DNA from: Siccirubricoccus sp. G192
GTDB taxonomy: Bacteria; Pseudomonadota; Alphaproteobacteria; Acetobacterales; Acetobacteraceae
DNA length: 64,000 nt
Reading direction: 5' to 3'
Assembly (NCBI RefSeq): GCF_019084075.1
Contig: NZ_JAHREN010000001.1
Location: forward strand, 1,027,501-1,091,500
The notes beneath the pieces were generated by a model, which was given only the letters and a program-made list of their open reading frames with translations, was not told where the DNA came from and ran no database searches. A program made the translations under genes and the position numbers. The stretch's first letter is position 1. The number at the start of each line of letters is the position of its first letter. Of this stretch, positions 50,912-60,547 are shown piece after piece.

Positions 50912-51708
50912 GGAGCGGCCGCCTGGCGCCTGGCGCGAAGATAGGCGGCGAGCTCCGCCACCTGCGCGTCGACCGGGCCGGATAGGATGCGGCAGGCACC
51001 GGCGCCACGCTGCGGCGGCGGCACCACTGCGAGGGAGCGCGCGACGACGGCGCGCGGGATCGCCCCCGCTTGCGGCGTGACCACCTCGACCGGACCGCGC
51101 TTGGCGAGCATGACGTTCTTCATCAAGGGGTGCCGCAGCCGGTTGCCGCGGTCATTGGTGATGCTGACCAGCGCGGGCGGCGGCAGGCGCAGCAGCTCCT
51201 CGCGCGGGCCGCGGATGCGGTGCGCGACGAACCTGCCATCGGCGATGGCGACCGCATGGGCGAGACCGCAGAAGCGCCAGCCCTGCGCCTCGGCCAGGGC
51301 GGCGGGCAGCACGCCATCATCGCAATCGCCGAACTCCCGCCCCATCAGCACCAGATCGGGGCACCCGCAGGCGGCGCCCACCGCCAGCCCGAGCAGCCTG
51401 ACCGCCGCGCGCGGATCCCACGGCGCCAGGCCGGAGGTGTCGAAGCGGAAGGCGCGGTCCGGCCGGAACGCCGCAACGCCGCGCAGCAGCGCGTCGGAAC
51501 CGACATCGCCCGGCAGCACCGCCGTGACGCGCACCGCCGGGTCGGCGTCGCGCAGCTTCAGCGCGGTCTCCAGCGCCGCCTCGTCAAAGGGGCTCAAGCG
51601 CCGCGGCAGCCCGCTCTCATCGGCCAGTTCCGTGCCCGGGCGCAGGCCGAGACGGTCCAGCCGCCATTTCGGGTCCACCACCCCGGCCAGCAGCACGACG
51701 ACCTGCAT
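50908..51708 (-). CDS. etfB: Electron transfer flavoprotein beta subunit
   Basis: 266 residues: LPRRLSPFDEAALETALKLR, VTAVLPGDVGSDALLRGVAA, GCPDLVLMGREFGDCDDGVL and VSITNDRGNRLRHPLMKNVM, which matches the ETF-beta fold (usual motif ...P..LP.L.TIDLRLNEPRYA, partly changed). Arranged etfB-etfA as usual, 13 bases after the preceding flavoprotein stop. It is more diverged than the housekeeping type, suggesting a specialised ETF. Confidence 0.88.
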   Translation of the reverse strand: MQVVVLLAGVVDPKWRLDRLGLRPGTELADESGLPRRLSPFDEAALETALKLRDADPAVRVTAVLPGDVGSDALLRGVAAFRPDRAFRFDTSGLAPWDPRAAVRLLGLAVGAACGCPDLVLMGREFGDCDDGVLPAALAEAQGWRFCGLAHAVAIADGRFVAHRIRGPREELLRLPPPALVSITNDRGNRLRHPLMKNVMLAKRGPVEVVTPQAGAIPRAVVARSLAVVPPPQRGAGACRILSGPVDAQVAELAAYLRARRQAAAP

Positions 51709-51721
51709 CGCGCCCCGCCCC

Positions 51722-53107
51722 TCAGCCCGCCGCCGCGCCGAGCGCGGTGCGCGCGGCGATGCGCCCGAAGACCAGCGCCTTCCCCAGCGCGGAGCCGGTC
51801 ATATAGGCATTGCCGTGGAAGCCGCCGACCACCTCGCCGGCGGCGAGCAGGCCCTCGATGCGTTCGCCGAAGACGTCGATGACATGCATCGCCGGGTCCA
51901 CCCGCAGGCCACAATAGGTGCCGTAGACAGCGGCGGTGGAGGGATAGGCGTAGAAGGGCGCCGTCTCGATCCGGCGCAGGGCGCCGTGGTTGTGCACCAG
52001 GTGCTTCCGGCCGAATTCCCTGTCCTCGCCCGAATCAACATAGGCATTATAGTCGGCGACGGTCTTCGTCAGCATCTCCTCGGGCACCTCGATCTGCCGC
52101 GCCAGTCCCTCCAACGTGTCGGCCTGGATGAACAGGCCCTCCTCCAGGCGGCGCTCGAAGTCGAGGATGCGCACCTCGTTGTCGCCGCTGCGCAGGATCG
52201 GCTCATCCAGGATCTGGAAGGCGGCGCCATAGGGCTGGCGCAGGCAGGCGGCGCCGAGCAGCTTGTAGGAGAGGGATTCGTCCACGAAGCGGCGCCCGTC
52301 CTGGTTCACCGCGATCGCGCCCTTGTAGACACAGAGGCAGCTGTGGTTGTTCAGCTCATCGGTTGGGTGCTTGCCGAAGGTGCCCTTGATCTGCGCCATG
52401 TCGCGCAGATCGGCGCCGAGCGCCCAGGCCATGCGCAGCCCGTCACCGACATTGCCCGCGCCGCCGACGAAGACGGCGTGCTCGCAATCCGGCGCGAACT
52501 GGCGGACCAGATCCGGGTTGCGGCTGAAGCCGCCGCTGGCCAGGACAACACCGTTGCGTGCGCGGATGTCGATAGGTCCATCCCGCCCCTCGGCCAGCAC
52601 GCCGGTGACGCGGTGGGCCGCCGGATCGTGCTGCAGGCGCCGCGCGGCGGTTTCCACTAGCAGGGTCACCTTGCCCGTCGTGCGGCAGCGTGCCGCCAGC
52701 AGGCGCACCATGTCGGCCGGATCCACCGTGTGCACGCGCGGCACCGACTGGCCGGAGGAGGCTTCCAGCGCCGGACTGAACACCTGGCCATGCGCCTTCA
52801 GCCAGTCATAGGTCTCCAGCTGATGCGTGGCAAAAGCGGCGATCAACGCCGGATCGGCATCCGTGCCGCCGAGCTGCTTCAGGTCGTTGGCCAGCAGCTC
52901 GGCGCTGTCCTCGATGCCCTGCTCGCGCTGCATTTCGGTGCCGGCAAAGGCCAGGCAGCCGCCGCTCATCGCGGAGGAGCCGCCCGTCTCGGGCTGCTTC
53001 TCCAGCACGAGCACCGTGGCACCGCGCTCGGCGGCTTCCAGTGCGCAAGCGAAACCGGCAGCGCCACCACCGACGATGAGGATGTCTGCTTCCATGCTCT
53101 CCATCAC
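51722..53107 (-). CDS. FAD-dependent dehydrogenase, fumarate-reductase type (1)
   Basis: 461 residues. Rossmann FAD motif ADILIVGGGAAGFACALEAA, GGSSAMSGGCLAF, the second dinucleotide-side motif GVVLASGGFSRNPDLVRQFA and a C-terminal LLAAGEVVGGFHGNAYMTGS. The family (FRD/succinate dehydrogenase flavoprotein and 3-ketosteroid or tricarballylate dehydrogenases) oxidises or reduces C-C bonds. The ATG overlaps the stop of the upstream paralog by ATGA, so the two are co-translated and may form a heterodimer or act in sequence. Confidence 0.9.
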   Translation of the reverse strand: MMESMEADILIVGGGAAGFACALEAAERGATVLVLEKQPETGGSSAMSGGCLAFAGTEMQREQGIEDSAELLANDLKQLGGTDADPALIAAFATHQLETYDWLKAHGQVFSPALEASSGQSVPRVHTVDPADMVRLLAARCRTTGKVTLLVETAARRLQHDPAAHRVTGVLAEGRDGPIDIRARNGVVLASGGFSRNPDLVRQFAPDCEHAVFVGGAGNVGDGLRMAWALGADLRDMAQIKGTFGKHPTDELNNHSCLCVYKGAIAVNQDGRRFVDESLSYKLLGAACLRQPYGAAFQILDEPILRSGDNEVRILDFERRLEEGLFIQADTLEGLARQIEVPEEMLTKTVADYNAYVDSGEDREFGRKHLVHNHGALRRIETAPFYAYPSTAAVYGTYCGLRVDPAMHVIDVFGERIEGLLAAGEVVGGFHGNAYMTGSALGKALVFGRIAARTALGAAAG

Positions 53108-54621
53108 GCCCTACCCGTGTTGCCGGCCCGCGCCGCATGGGCCGCTGCGCCGCTGCCCGCGAGGCGGCCGAAGACCGAGCCGGACATCAATCCGGCGCCG
53201 CCCGGATAGCCTGTGTAGTAGAGGCCACCGACCATCTCGCCGGTGGCGAAGAGGCCAGGGATCACCGGCCCGTCCTCGCTGACCACCTGCGCGCCCTCAT
53301 TCACGCGGATGCCGCCATAGGTGCAGGTGACGCCGCAGGTGATGCCGATCGCGATGAAGGGCGGCTTGGTCAGCGGGTTCGCCCAGTTCGTCTTGGGCAC
53401 CTTGAGGCCCGCCGTGCCGCGCCCGTCGCGGATGTTCGGGTTGAAGGGCACATCCGTGCGCACGGCGGCGTTCCACTCGCGCACCGTGCGCAGGAAGCCC
53501 TCGCGGTCCAGGTCGCCCATCTTCTCGGCCAGTTCCTCGATCGTGTCCGCCTGCACCTTGGTGATCTGGCGGATGCGGTACTCATCGGAGAGAAGGTGCG
53601 CGACCTGCTGGTCGAAGATCTGCCAGGCGAGGCCGGAAGGCTGCTGCAGCACGGCCTTGCCGAGCGTGGCGTAGATGTAGTTGCGGAAGTCGGCGCCCTC
53701 GTTGAAGAAGCGCTCGCCATGCAGGTTCACCATGATTCCCATGGGGAAACCGTTCTTCTGCTGCCCAACCAGGCCGAGTTCGCCGAATTCGGGCGCGCAG
53801 CGATCATAGGCGACGGAGTGGCAGCCGGACCAGTGGCCGTAGGACATGGCGCCGGCATCGCGCGCCATCTGGATGCCATCGCCGGTGTTGAAGCGCGTGC
53901 CGCGCGGCTTGGCGAGGTCCCAGTCCGGGCCGAGATAGCGGGCGCGCCACTCCGCATTCGCATGGAAGCCACCGCTGCCGAGCACGATGGCCTTTGCGCG
54001 CAGTATGCGGCGCTTGCCATCATGTATTACCTCGACCCCGTGTATGCCGTCATCGCCGGCTAGCAGCCCGACCGCGCGTGAGTTGTAGAGAACGCGGATG
54101 CCGCGCTTCCCGGCCGAGGCAAAGAGCATGTCCATCAGGCCCCGGCCACCACCGACGGCCTCCACTGTCAGGCCGCCCCAGAACTTGAATCGGCCATCCA
54201 CCTTAAAGGCTTGCCGACCATAGATCGGGACGAATCGCACCCCCTTCTCGCGCATCCAGACCATCGTCCCGAGGCTGCGGTCCACCAGCACCTCAATCAG
54301 GTCCGCATTGGCGCGCCAGTTGGACAGGCGCATGCAGTCGTCGAAGAAGGTATCGCGCGTGTAGGTGCCGAAATCGGTCATCTCGATCTCAGCATCGGTG
54401 AGGTCGGGGATGATGCGCTTCAGGTCTTCGGCGTCCTCATAGACGGTGCGGAAGGCGCCGCCGCTATGGGCGCTGTTGCCGCCGCGGTCGCCCTCCGGCG
54501 CGCGCTCCAGCACCAGCACGCGGGCCCCGGCCTCCTGTGCGGACAGTGCCGCGCACATCGCCGCATTGCCGGCGCCGACCACGATCACGTCGGCCGCCTC
54601 GACTGTGTCCGTCCTGCCCAT
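53104..54621 (-). CDS. FAD-dependent dehydrogenase, tricarballylate dehydrogenase-like (2)
   Basis: 505 residues, similar in pattern to TcuA: ADVIVVGAGNAAMCAALSAQ, GGNSAHSGGAFRTVYEDAED, LTVEAVGGGRGLMDMLFASA, IVLGSGGFHANAEWRARYLG, RFNTGDGIQMARDAGAMSYG and a C-terminal ITCGVTCTYGGIRVNEGAQV, LFATGEMVGGLYYTGYPGGA. Start MGRTDTVEAAD at 54621. TcuA oxidises tricarballylate to cis-aconitate; the substrate here may differ. First gene of the block TcuA-like, FAD, etfB, etfA, tctC, mmgE. Confidence 0.9.
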   Translation of the reverse strand: MGRTDTVEAADVIVVGAGNAAMCAALSAQEAGARVLVLERAPEGDRGGNSAHSGGAFRTVYEDAEDLKRIIPDLTDAEIEMTDFGTYTRDTFFDDCMRLSNWRANADLIEVLVDRSLGTMVWMREKGVRFVPIYGRQAFKVDGRFKFWGGLTVEAVGGGRGLMDMLFASAGKRGIRVLYNSRAVGLLAGDDGIHGVEVIHDGKRRILRAKAIVLGSGGFHANAEWRARYLGPDWDLAKPRGTRFNTGDGIQMARDAGAMSYGHWSGCHSVAYDRCAPEFGELGLVGQQKNGFPMGIMVNLHGERFFNEGADFRNYIYATLGKAVLQQPSGLAWQIFDQQVAHLLSDEYRIRQITKVQADTIEELAEKMGDLDREGFLRTVREWNAAVRTDVPFNPNIRDGRGTAGLKVPKTNWANPLTKPPFIAIGITCGVTCTYGGIRVNEGAQVVSEDGPVIPGLFATGEMVGGLYYTGYPGGAGLMSGSVFGRLAGSGAAAHAARAGNTGRA

Positions 54622-54853
54622 CGCCGTGTCCTGTCGCCGTTGATCCTTGGCGCCGCATCGCGGCACGACGGGACGCTACCGGCTAGCGGTGTGCGAGGTC
54701 CAGACGCATGAACCATGCCATCCGCGAAAACTCCATTCACGACCGCGGAGGATCGGCGGGCCACCGAAACGCAAGACGCCCCGAACCCGAAGGTCCGAGG
54801 CGCCGGAAGGTGGAAGGGCCAGGGCGCGCCGTATCGGGCGCGCCCCGCCGGGA
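54622..54853. promoter_or_regulatory. Gap inside the catabolic cluster
   Basis: 232 non-coding bases between two genes on the same strand. It may hold a second promoter for the TcuA-like to MmgE block. No box or operator was recognised. Confidence 0.35.
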
Positions 54854-55435
54854 TCAGCCGGAGAAGTCCACCGTGTCGGAGGTGGTGAAGGTGGCGAAGC
54901 GCTGCAGCACGCGGATCGCCGCCTCATGGTCCTCGGCCGTCGGGGAGGCGCAGCAATCCTCCAGCACGGTCACGACATAGTCGCGATCATGCGCATCCCG
55001 CACCGTCCCCTGCACGACGGCGATGGTCGAGACGCCGGAGCAGAAGATGCGCTGAATGCCGTGCGCGCGCAGGATCGCTTCGAGGTTCGTTGCATAGAAG
55101 GGGCTGACGCGGTGCTTCACGATGTCGAAATCACCGGGCTGCGGCGCCAGGTCCTTGTGCACCTCGGTCCCCCAGGTGCCGAGCTTGAACAGCCCGTGCT
55201 GCTTCGCCCCGCTGAAGATCGCCGAGGTGCTCGGCGCCTCGCGATAGTCGGGGGAGAAGCCGACGCGGACATAGCCGATCGGCACGCCGGCGGCGCGCGC
55301 CTTGGCAATGGCGGCGGCGGTGCGGGGGATGATGCCGCGGGCACGGACCTGCGCGCCGAGCGGGCCCTTGCCGTTGGGCCCCTCCTCCGCGACCAGGTCG
55401 TTCTCCATGTCGAGCACCAGGTAGATCGAGCGCAT
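54854..55435 (-). CDS. Isochorismatase-like cysteine hydrolase
   Basis: 193 residues with the triad of the family in place: D9 (YLVLDMENDL), K107 (DFDIVKHRVSPFY) and C132 (RIFCSGVSTIAVV). Family members hydrolyse amides and enol ethers (nicotinamidase, maleamate and N-carbamoyl amidohydrolases, isochorismatase). It lies between a TctC gene and the dehydrogenase block, which favours an amidase of the pathway. The exact substrate cannot be read from the sequence. Confidence 0.9.
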   Translation of the reverse strand: MRSIYLVLDMENDLVAEEGPNGKGPLGAQVRARGIIPRTAAAIAKARAAGVPIGYVRVGFSPDYREAPSTSAIFSGAKQHGLFKLGTWGTEVHKDLAPQPGDFDIVKHRVSPFYATNLEAILRAHGIQRIFCSGVSTIAVVQGTVRDAHDRDYVVTVLEDCCASPTAEDHEAAIRVLQRFATFTTSDTVDFSG

Positions 55436-55459
55436 GTCGTTCTCTCTTCTCGTTAAGAG

Positions 55460-56446
55460 TCAGTCGTCGAGGCGGACGTTCAGCCGCGCGACGCGGGCAC
55501 GCCAGATCGCGTCCTCTTCCTGCAGGTAGGTAATGAAGCGCCTGCGCTCAGCAGTGTCCGCGATCAGCCCGTTGGGGGTGAGGAAGTCAAGCGCCTCCGG
55601 CTTGCGGACGAAAGCCTGCGTCTCCTGTGCGATGCGCTCCGCGATCGGCTCCGGTGTGCCGGGCGGGGCAAGGATGGAGAGCCAGAGATCGCCCGTCAGG
55701 TTGATGCCTTCCTCGGTAAGGGTGGGCACCTGCGGCACGGCCGGGAAGCGCCGTGCCGTCGCGACGCCGAGGATGGGCAGGCGGCCGCCCTGCGACAACG
55801 CCACCGCGACCGGCAGCATCATCGAATCCACCTGGTCGGAGAGCAGCGCGGTGACGGCCGGCGCGGCACCCTGGAACGGCACGTGCTGCATCTCCGTCCC
55901 GGTCTCGAACTTGAAGGTCTCCATCATCACCTGCGAGGTGCTGGCGATGCCCCAGGAGGCGAAAGTGAGCGAGTTCGCGGCGCGGCTCTTCGCGAGATCC
56001 ACGAACTCCCGCACGCTGCGCGTACCCAGGCCGGGCCGCGTGACGAGCGAGAATACCAGCCGCGCCACGGCCGAGACCGGGACGAAGTTCTGCGGCTGAT
56101 AGGGCAGGCGGCGGTAGACGACCGGGTTGACCGAATGGGTATCCGCCGTGGTGAAGATCAGCGTGTGCCCGTCGGGTGCCGCTTGCTGCACGGCTTGCGA
56201 GCCGAGGATGCCGTTCGCACCCGGTCGGTTCTCCACCACCACGGGCTGGCCAAGCCGTGGCGTAAGCTCGCGCGCGACCCAGCGCGCCACGAGATCGGTC
56301 GCGCCGCCCGGCGGATAAGCGACGACTAAGCGCACAGGGCGGGTGGGTGCCCAAGCCTGCGCGCGCGCGACGCCTGGCAGGGCGAGCAGTCCGGCCGCCG
56401 CGAGCAGGACGCTGCGGCGCGGCGTGTGGTTGGTTTTCCTCTGCAT
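55460..56446 (-). CDS. TctC/Bug-family solute-binding protein 2
   Basis: 328 residues. Tat- or Sec-type leader MQRKTNHTPRRSVLLAAAGL ending RAQ, then RPVRLVVAYPPGGATDLVAR, GQPVVVENRPGANGILGSQA, QHVPFQGAAPAVTALLSDQV and VPQVPTLTEEGINLTGDLWL. Typical Bug length and motifs. It starts 10 bases after the stop of the upstream TctC gene. Confidence 0.92.
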   Translation of the reverse strand: MQRKTNHTPRRSVLLAAAGLLALPGVARAQAWAPTRPVRLVVAYPPGGATDLVARWVARELTPRLGQPVVVENRPGANGILGSQAVQQAAPDGHTLIFTTADTHSVNPVVYRRLPYQPQNFVPVSAVARLVFSLVTRPGLGTRSVREFVDLAKSRAANSLTFASWGIASTSQVMMETFKFETGTEMQHVPFQGAAPAVTALLSDQVDSMMLPVAVALSQGGRLPILGVATARRFPAVPQVPTLTEEGINLTGDLWLSILAPPGTPEPIAERIAQETQAFVRKPEALDFLTPNGLIADTAERRRFITYLQEEDAIWRARVARLNVRLDD

Positions 56447-56456
56447 GGCTCTTTTT

Positions 56457-57425
56457 CTAATCGGTTGTTATACGTGCGTCGCGGATCAGCGCGCCGGTTT
56501 CCTCGAAGCGTCGCGTGATGTAGCTGCGGAACTCCGCCGGGCTGCCGCCCACCGGTTCCACCCCCATGCCGGCGAGTCGCTCGCGCAGCGCGGGCGCGCG
56601 CAGGCCCTCATTGACTGCGGCGTTCACCATGGCGATCCTGGCCGTCGGCGTGCCGGCGCGGGCGAAGAGGCCGAACCAGGAGGTGGACTCGTAGTCCGGC
56701 ACGCCCTCCTCGATCAGCGTCGGCACGCCCGGCAGCAGGGCGGAGCGCTGCCGCGCGCCGATCGCCAGGACCCGCATGTCTCCGGAGGGAATATAAGGCT
56801 GCACGGAGGGGTAGTTCTCGAACATCACGTCCACGTGGCCGGCCAGCAGGTCCGTCGCCGCGGGCGCTGTGCCACGATAGGGCACATGGGAAATGTCGAC
56901 GCCGGCGCGGCGATTGAACAGCTCGCCGCTCAGATGGGCGAAGGAGCCGATGCCGGCCGAGGCGAAGGTCATGCGCCCGGGCTGCGCCTTGGCGCGCTCC
57001 ACCAGCTCGCGCACCGAGCGGATCTGGCTGTCACGGCGCACCACTACCACGGCGGGGCTGTCGCCGACGAAGACCACCGGCTCGAAGTCGCGCAGCGGAT
57101 GATATGCGATATGCGGCAGCAGCTGGGGATTGATGGTGACCGGCCCGGGCGTTCCAGCCAGCAGCGTGTAGCCATCCGCCGGCGCCTCCAGCGCGCGCTG
57201 CGCGCCGATGGTGCCGCCGGCGCCGGTGATATTCTCCGGCACCACGGACTGGCCGAGCCGATCCGTCAGAAGCTGCGCGCAGGTGCGTGCCAGGATGTCC
57301 GTGCTGCCACCCGCCGCGAAGGGGATGATGATGCGCATCGGGCGCGCGGGAAACCGCTCCTGCGCGCGCGCCGCTCCAGGCAGTGCCGCGAGCGCCGCCA
57401 TCCTGAAGAAATTCCGCCTCAGCAT
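56457..57425 (-). CDS. TctC/Bug-family solute-binding protein 3
   Basis: 322 residues. Signal peptide MLRRNFFRMAALAALPGAAR, then RPMRIIIPFAAGGSTDILAR, GQSVVPENITGAGGTIGAQR, DISHVPYRGTAPAATDLLAG and LLPGVPTLIEEGVPDYESTS. Third Bug protein of the cluster and clearly divergent from the other two, so probably a different ligand or a recent specialisation. Confidence 0.92.
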   Translation of the reverse strand: MLRRNFFRMAALAALPGAARAQERFPARPMRIIIPFAAGGSTDILARTCAQLLTDRLGQSVVPENITGAGGTIGAQRALEAPADGYTLLAGTPGPVTINPQLLPHIAYHPLRDFEPVVFVGDSPAVVVVRRDSQIRSVRELVERAKAQPGRMTFASAGIGSFAHLSGELFNRRAGVDISHVPYRGTAPAATDLLAGHVDVMFENYPSVQPYIPSGDMRVLAIGARQRSALLPGVPTLIEEGVPDYESTSWFGLFARAGTPTARIAMVNAAVNEGLRAPALRERLAGMGVEPVGGSPAEFRSYITRRFEETGALIRDARITTD

Positions 57426-57451
57426 CGTCGTCCCCTCCGACCGTTTCCGCC

Positions 57452-58267
57452 TCAGGCCGGGCGGTTCGCCACCTGGTCGAGGCCGTAGAAGCTCAGCAGC
57501 TCCTTCACCCGCTCGCGCGGCGGCCTGGCCTGGAAGTAGCCGCGGCGACAGGGCGAGACGCCGGTGGCGCGCTTCAGCCCGGCCATCATCTCCGCCACCT
57601 TGATCGTCGCCGCGAGCGAGTCCACCACCGGCACGCCATCCACCTCGTTCACGCCACTCTTCGCCAGAAGCAGGCAGAGGGGCGCCTCACCCGGAATGAT
57701 CACGTCGGCGCCACGTGCGATCAGGGCGCGGGCATCGGCCCGGAAGCGCTCGATCAGCGGAGCCGTATCGCCGGCATAGGCGGTGAGCACATCGTTGAAG
57801 CCGAAGCTCACGTCATGCGCGCCGACAAAGCGGGAGGAGAGGCCCATCCGCTCCACATTGCGCTCCACCGTGCCGGCCATGCCACGGATGAACAGCAGCA
57901 CGCCAATCCGTTGGCCGAGCATCGAGGCCGCCAGCATCGCGCTCTCGCCGTAGCCAACCACCGGGATGTCCACCAGGCTGCGGATCTCCTGCAGCGACGG
58001 TTCGGGCAGGGTGGTCAGCGCGAAGGCGTCGAAGCCCTGCTCCTCCGCCGCGATCGCGCCCGTGACGAATTGCTGGCTGTGCAACGTCTGGAAATAGGCG
58101 TATTGGATGTCGTTGCCGGGATACTCGGTCTGGTAGGTGCGTGGGTGCATGCCGTGCATCACCACCTCGGTCCCTGGTGCCGCGACACGCGCGAAGTGCT
58201 GCTTCAGCGCCTCCGCATAGGGCGGCAGGTTCTGCAGCACGGTGAAGCTGTGGTGCCAGATGCGCAT
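57452..58267 (-). CDS. Asp/Glu/hydantoin racemase-superfamily protein 1
   Basis: 271 residues, MRIWHHSFTVLQNLPPYAEA onward, with GFDAFALTTLPEPSLQEIRS, LVDIPVVGYGESAMLAASML and IARGADVIIPGEAPLCLLLA. The fold is the aspartate/glutamate/hydantoin racemase family. Position 86 is Thr where hydantoin racemases have the first catalytic Cys (A-x-G-C-x pattern). The second Cys region keeps a Cys (APLC) but shifted. It may therefore not be a racemase; decarboxylase or isomerase members exist in the superfamily. A relative lies at 61962. Confidence 0.85.
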   Translation of the reverse strand: MRIWHHSFTVLQNLPPYAEALKQHFARVAAPGTEVVMHGMHPRTYQTEYPGNDIQYAYFQTLHSQQFVTGAIAAEEQGFDAFALTTLPEPSLQEIRSLVDIPVVGYGESAMLAASMLGQRIGVLLFIRGMAGTVERNVERMGLSSRFVGAHDVSFGFNDVLTAYAGDTAPLIERFRADARALIARGADVIIPGEAPLCLLLAKSGVNEVDGVPVVDSLAATIKVAEMMAGLKRATGVSPCRRGYFQARPPRERVKELLSFYGLDQVANRPA

Positions 58268-58335
58268 GGTCACTCCCCTTATATCTTGCCGGCCGATCTG
58301 CGGCGTCGGGCTGCGCCCTTCGCCGGCAGGACCGC

Positions 58336-59085
58336 TCAGTCGGCCCACATGCCGCCGTTCACGTCGAGCACTTCGCCGGTGATGAAACCCGCCGAGGGGC
58401 CGGCGAGGAAAGCGATCGCCCCCGCCACCTCCTCCGCGCGCCCCATGCGCCCCACCGGGATCAGTGCCCGCAGTGCGGCCGGGAAGTTCGTGGTCATGTC
58501 CGAGGCGATCGGGCCTGGCGCCACCGCATTGACGGTGATGCCCTCCGAGGCCACCTCGCGCGCCAGGAAGAAGGTCAGCGCGTGCACGCCGGCCTTGGAG
58601 ACGCCATAGGCGACGTTGCCGGCGCGATCGAGTTCCGCCTTGTCGAGCCAGGCGCGCGCATTCCCGCCGTTCTTGCCGACAATCGAGCCGATATTGACGA
58701 TCCGCCCATAGCGGTTCGCCCGCATCGCCGGGATCGCCGCCTGGCAGCAGAGGAAGGTGCCCTTCAGGTTGATATCGAGCACGCGGTCCCACTCCGCTTC
58801 GGCCAGCGTCGCGGCCGGGCCGGTGGAGACCACGCCCGCCACGTTCACCAGGATGTCGAGACGACCGAAGCACTCCACACTGCGCGCGACCATCGCGAGG
58901 ACCTCGTCGCGCCGCGTCACGTCCACCGCCATGGCAAGCGCGCCCGGCGGTGCCGCCGGCTCCTTCACATCGGCCAGCGCCAGCGCGGCACCGGCCTCGG
59001 CCAGCGCCGCCGCTGTCGCGCGGCCGATGCCGCCGGCCGCGCCGGTGACCAGCGCGACGCGCCCGGCGAGGGGCTGCGCGCTCAA
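58336..59085 (-). CDS. Short-chain dehydrogenase/reductase (SDR)
   Basis: 249 residues. NAD(P)-binding TGAAGGIGRATAAALAEAGA, LNVAGVVS-type region (DILVNVAGVVSTGPA), Ser and YGVSKAGVHALTFFLAREVA with the Y-x3-K pair, and TVNAVAPGPIASDM. It starts at TTG overlapping the flavoprotein stop (TTGA), giving the normal SDR start LSAQPLAGRVALVTG. Asp in LADVKEPA after the second strand suggests NAD preference. Confidence 0.9.
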   Translation of the reverse strand: MSAQPLAGRVALVTGAAGGIGRATAAALAEAGAALALADVKEPAAPPGALAMAVDVTRRDEVLAMVARSVECFGRLDILVNVAGVVSTGPAATLAEAEWDRVLDINLKGTFLCCQAAIPAMRANRYGRIVNIGSIVGKNGGNARAWLDKAELDRAGNVAYGVSKAGVHALTFFLAREVASEGITVNAVAPGPIASDMTTNFPAALRALIPVGRMGRAEEVAGAIAFLAGPSAGFITGEVLDVNGGMWAD

Positions 59086-60547
59086 GCGTTGGGCCGCCGC
59101 CGGGCAGCGTCGGTGCCGGCGAGCCGGCCGAACACCAGGCCCTTCAGCACGGAGGTCGCGCCGGTGTAGTTGCCCCAATACATTCCTACCACCTCGCCCG
59201 CGGCGTAGAGGCCAGGGATCGGGCGGTCATTCGCGTCTAGCACGCGGGCCTGGCCGTCCACCTTCACCCCACCGAAGGTGAAGACGTTCGAGGAGACGAT
59301 CGGATAGGCGTGGAAGGGGGGCTCGACCAGCGGCATCGCCCAGTTCGATTTCGGGGGTGGAGACCCTTCGTCGCCAGCCCGTCCAATTCAAGGGGCTTCC
59401 ACTCGCCCTCCGCGCAGGCGGCGTTGTAGGTCTCGACCGTGGCTTGCAGCGCCTCCGGCCGCAGCCCGATGGCGCGGGCCAGTTCGGCAATGCTCTGCCC
59501 CACGACTGGCGGCTTGTCCGTGCGGATGCCGAGCCTGTAATTCGGGATGCGCATGTGCCGCGCATCCAGCACCACCCAGGCGATGCCCTCGGCCTGCTCG
59601 TAGATGCGACGCGTCACCCGCTCGTAATACGCATCCACCGTGCCCGGCGCCTCGTCACAGAAGCGGACGCCTTCCTTGTTCACCAGGATGCCGTAGGGGA
59701 AGATGAAGACCGAGGGCTCGGCAATGCCGGAACGCGGGTCCACCGGCTCGGCGTGATAGCTGCCGAAGTCGCCGCTGGCCGCCGCGCCGATGTCGAGCGC
59801 CATGCGGATGCCCTCGCCGCGGTTGTAGTTCGCGCCCTTGCAGACCGGCCGCAAATAGACCGAGCGTGGGCCGAGATAGCGCGTCAGCATCTCGCCATTG
59901 CCCTCGAAGCCGCCGGCGGCCAGCGCCACGGGGCCGCGAAAGCGGCGCAGTCCGCCCTCGGCGCGCGCGACCACCCCGGTGACGCGTCCTTCCTCGTCCT
60001 GGATCAGGCTCTGCGCCGTGGTCTCATAGTGGAAGGCGACACCGAGTGTCTCGGCGCGCGCGGCCAGCGCCTCCACCAGCGCGGCGCCGCCGCCGACCGG
60101 CAGCAGCCGCGGTTGCGACCTGGTCAGGAATTGGGTAGGCAGGAAGTCGAAGCGGACGCCGAGGCCTTTGAGCCAGGCGATGGTCGGCCCGGCCTCGTCG
60201 GCGAAGGTGCCGACCACCTCCGGATCCAGCAGCGCGACGCCACGTGCATGGCCGGCACGATGCTCCGTTCCGCGCGCCACCTCCTGGGCCAGGTCGGGAT
60301 CAAGATAGGGGGGCGAGCCGTTCTCGGCGAGCATCGCCTCGAAATCGTCGGTCACCTCCGTATGGCTCTTCATGCGGAGATAGGCCTCGGTCCAGCGGGA
60401 CTGACCGCCCCGCTCCTCGCGCGGCGCGCGTTCCAGCACCGCCACGCGCGCGCCGCCCTCCGCCGCCGCCGTTGCCGCCGAAAGGCCCGCTACGCCGCAG
60501 CCGACGACGACAAGATCAAAAACCTCCTGCCTGGTGGATCCTGCCAT
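59082..60547 (-). CDS. FAD-dependent dehydrogenase, fumarate-reductase type (3), apparent frameshift
   Basis: About 488 residues if a one-base shift is repaired. N-terminal FDLVVVGCGVAGLSAATAAA, RGGQSRWTEAYLRMKSHTEV, LLPVGGGAALVEALAARAET and VALAAGGFEGNGEMLTRYLG. The C-terminal FAD-domain ending is FTFGGVKVDGQARVLDANDR, PGLYAAGEVVGMYWGNYTGA. The two parts meet at five G on the plus strand (59355-59359); six restore a single frame through HPPKSNWAMPLVEPPF. Without repair the protein stops at 59264. First gene of the cluster, coupled to the SDR by TTGA. Confidence 0.85.
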
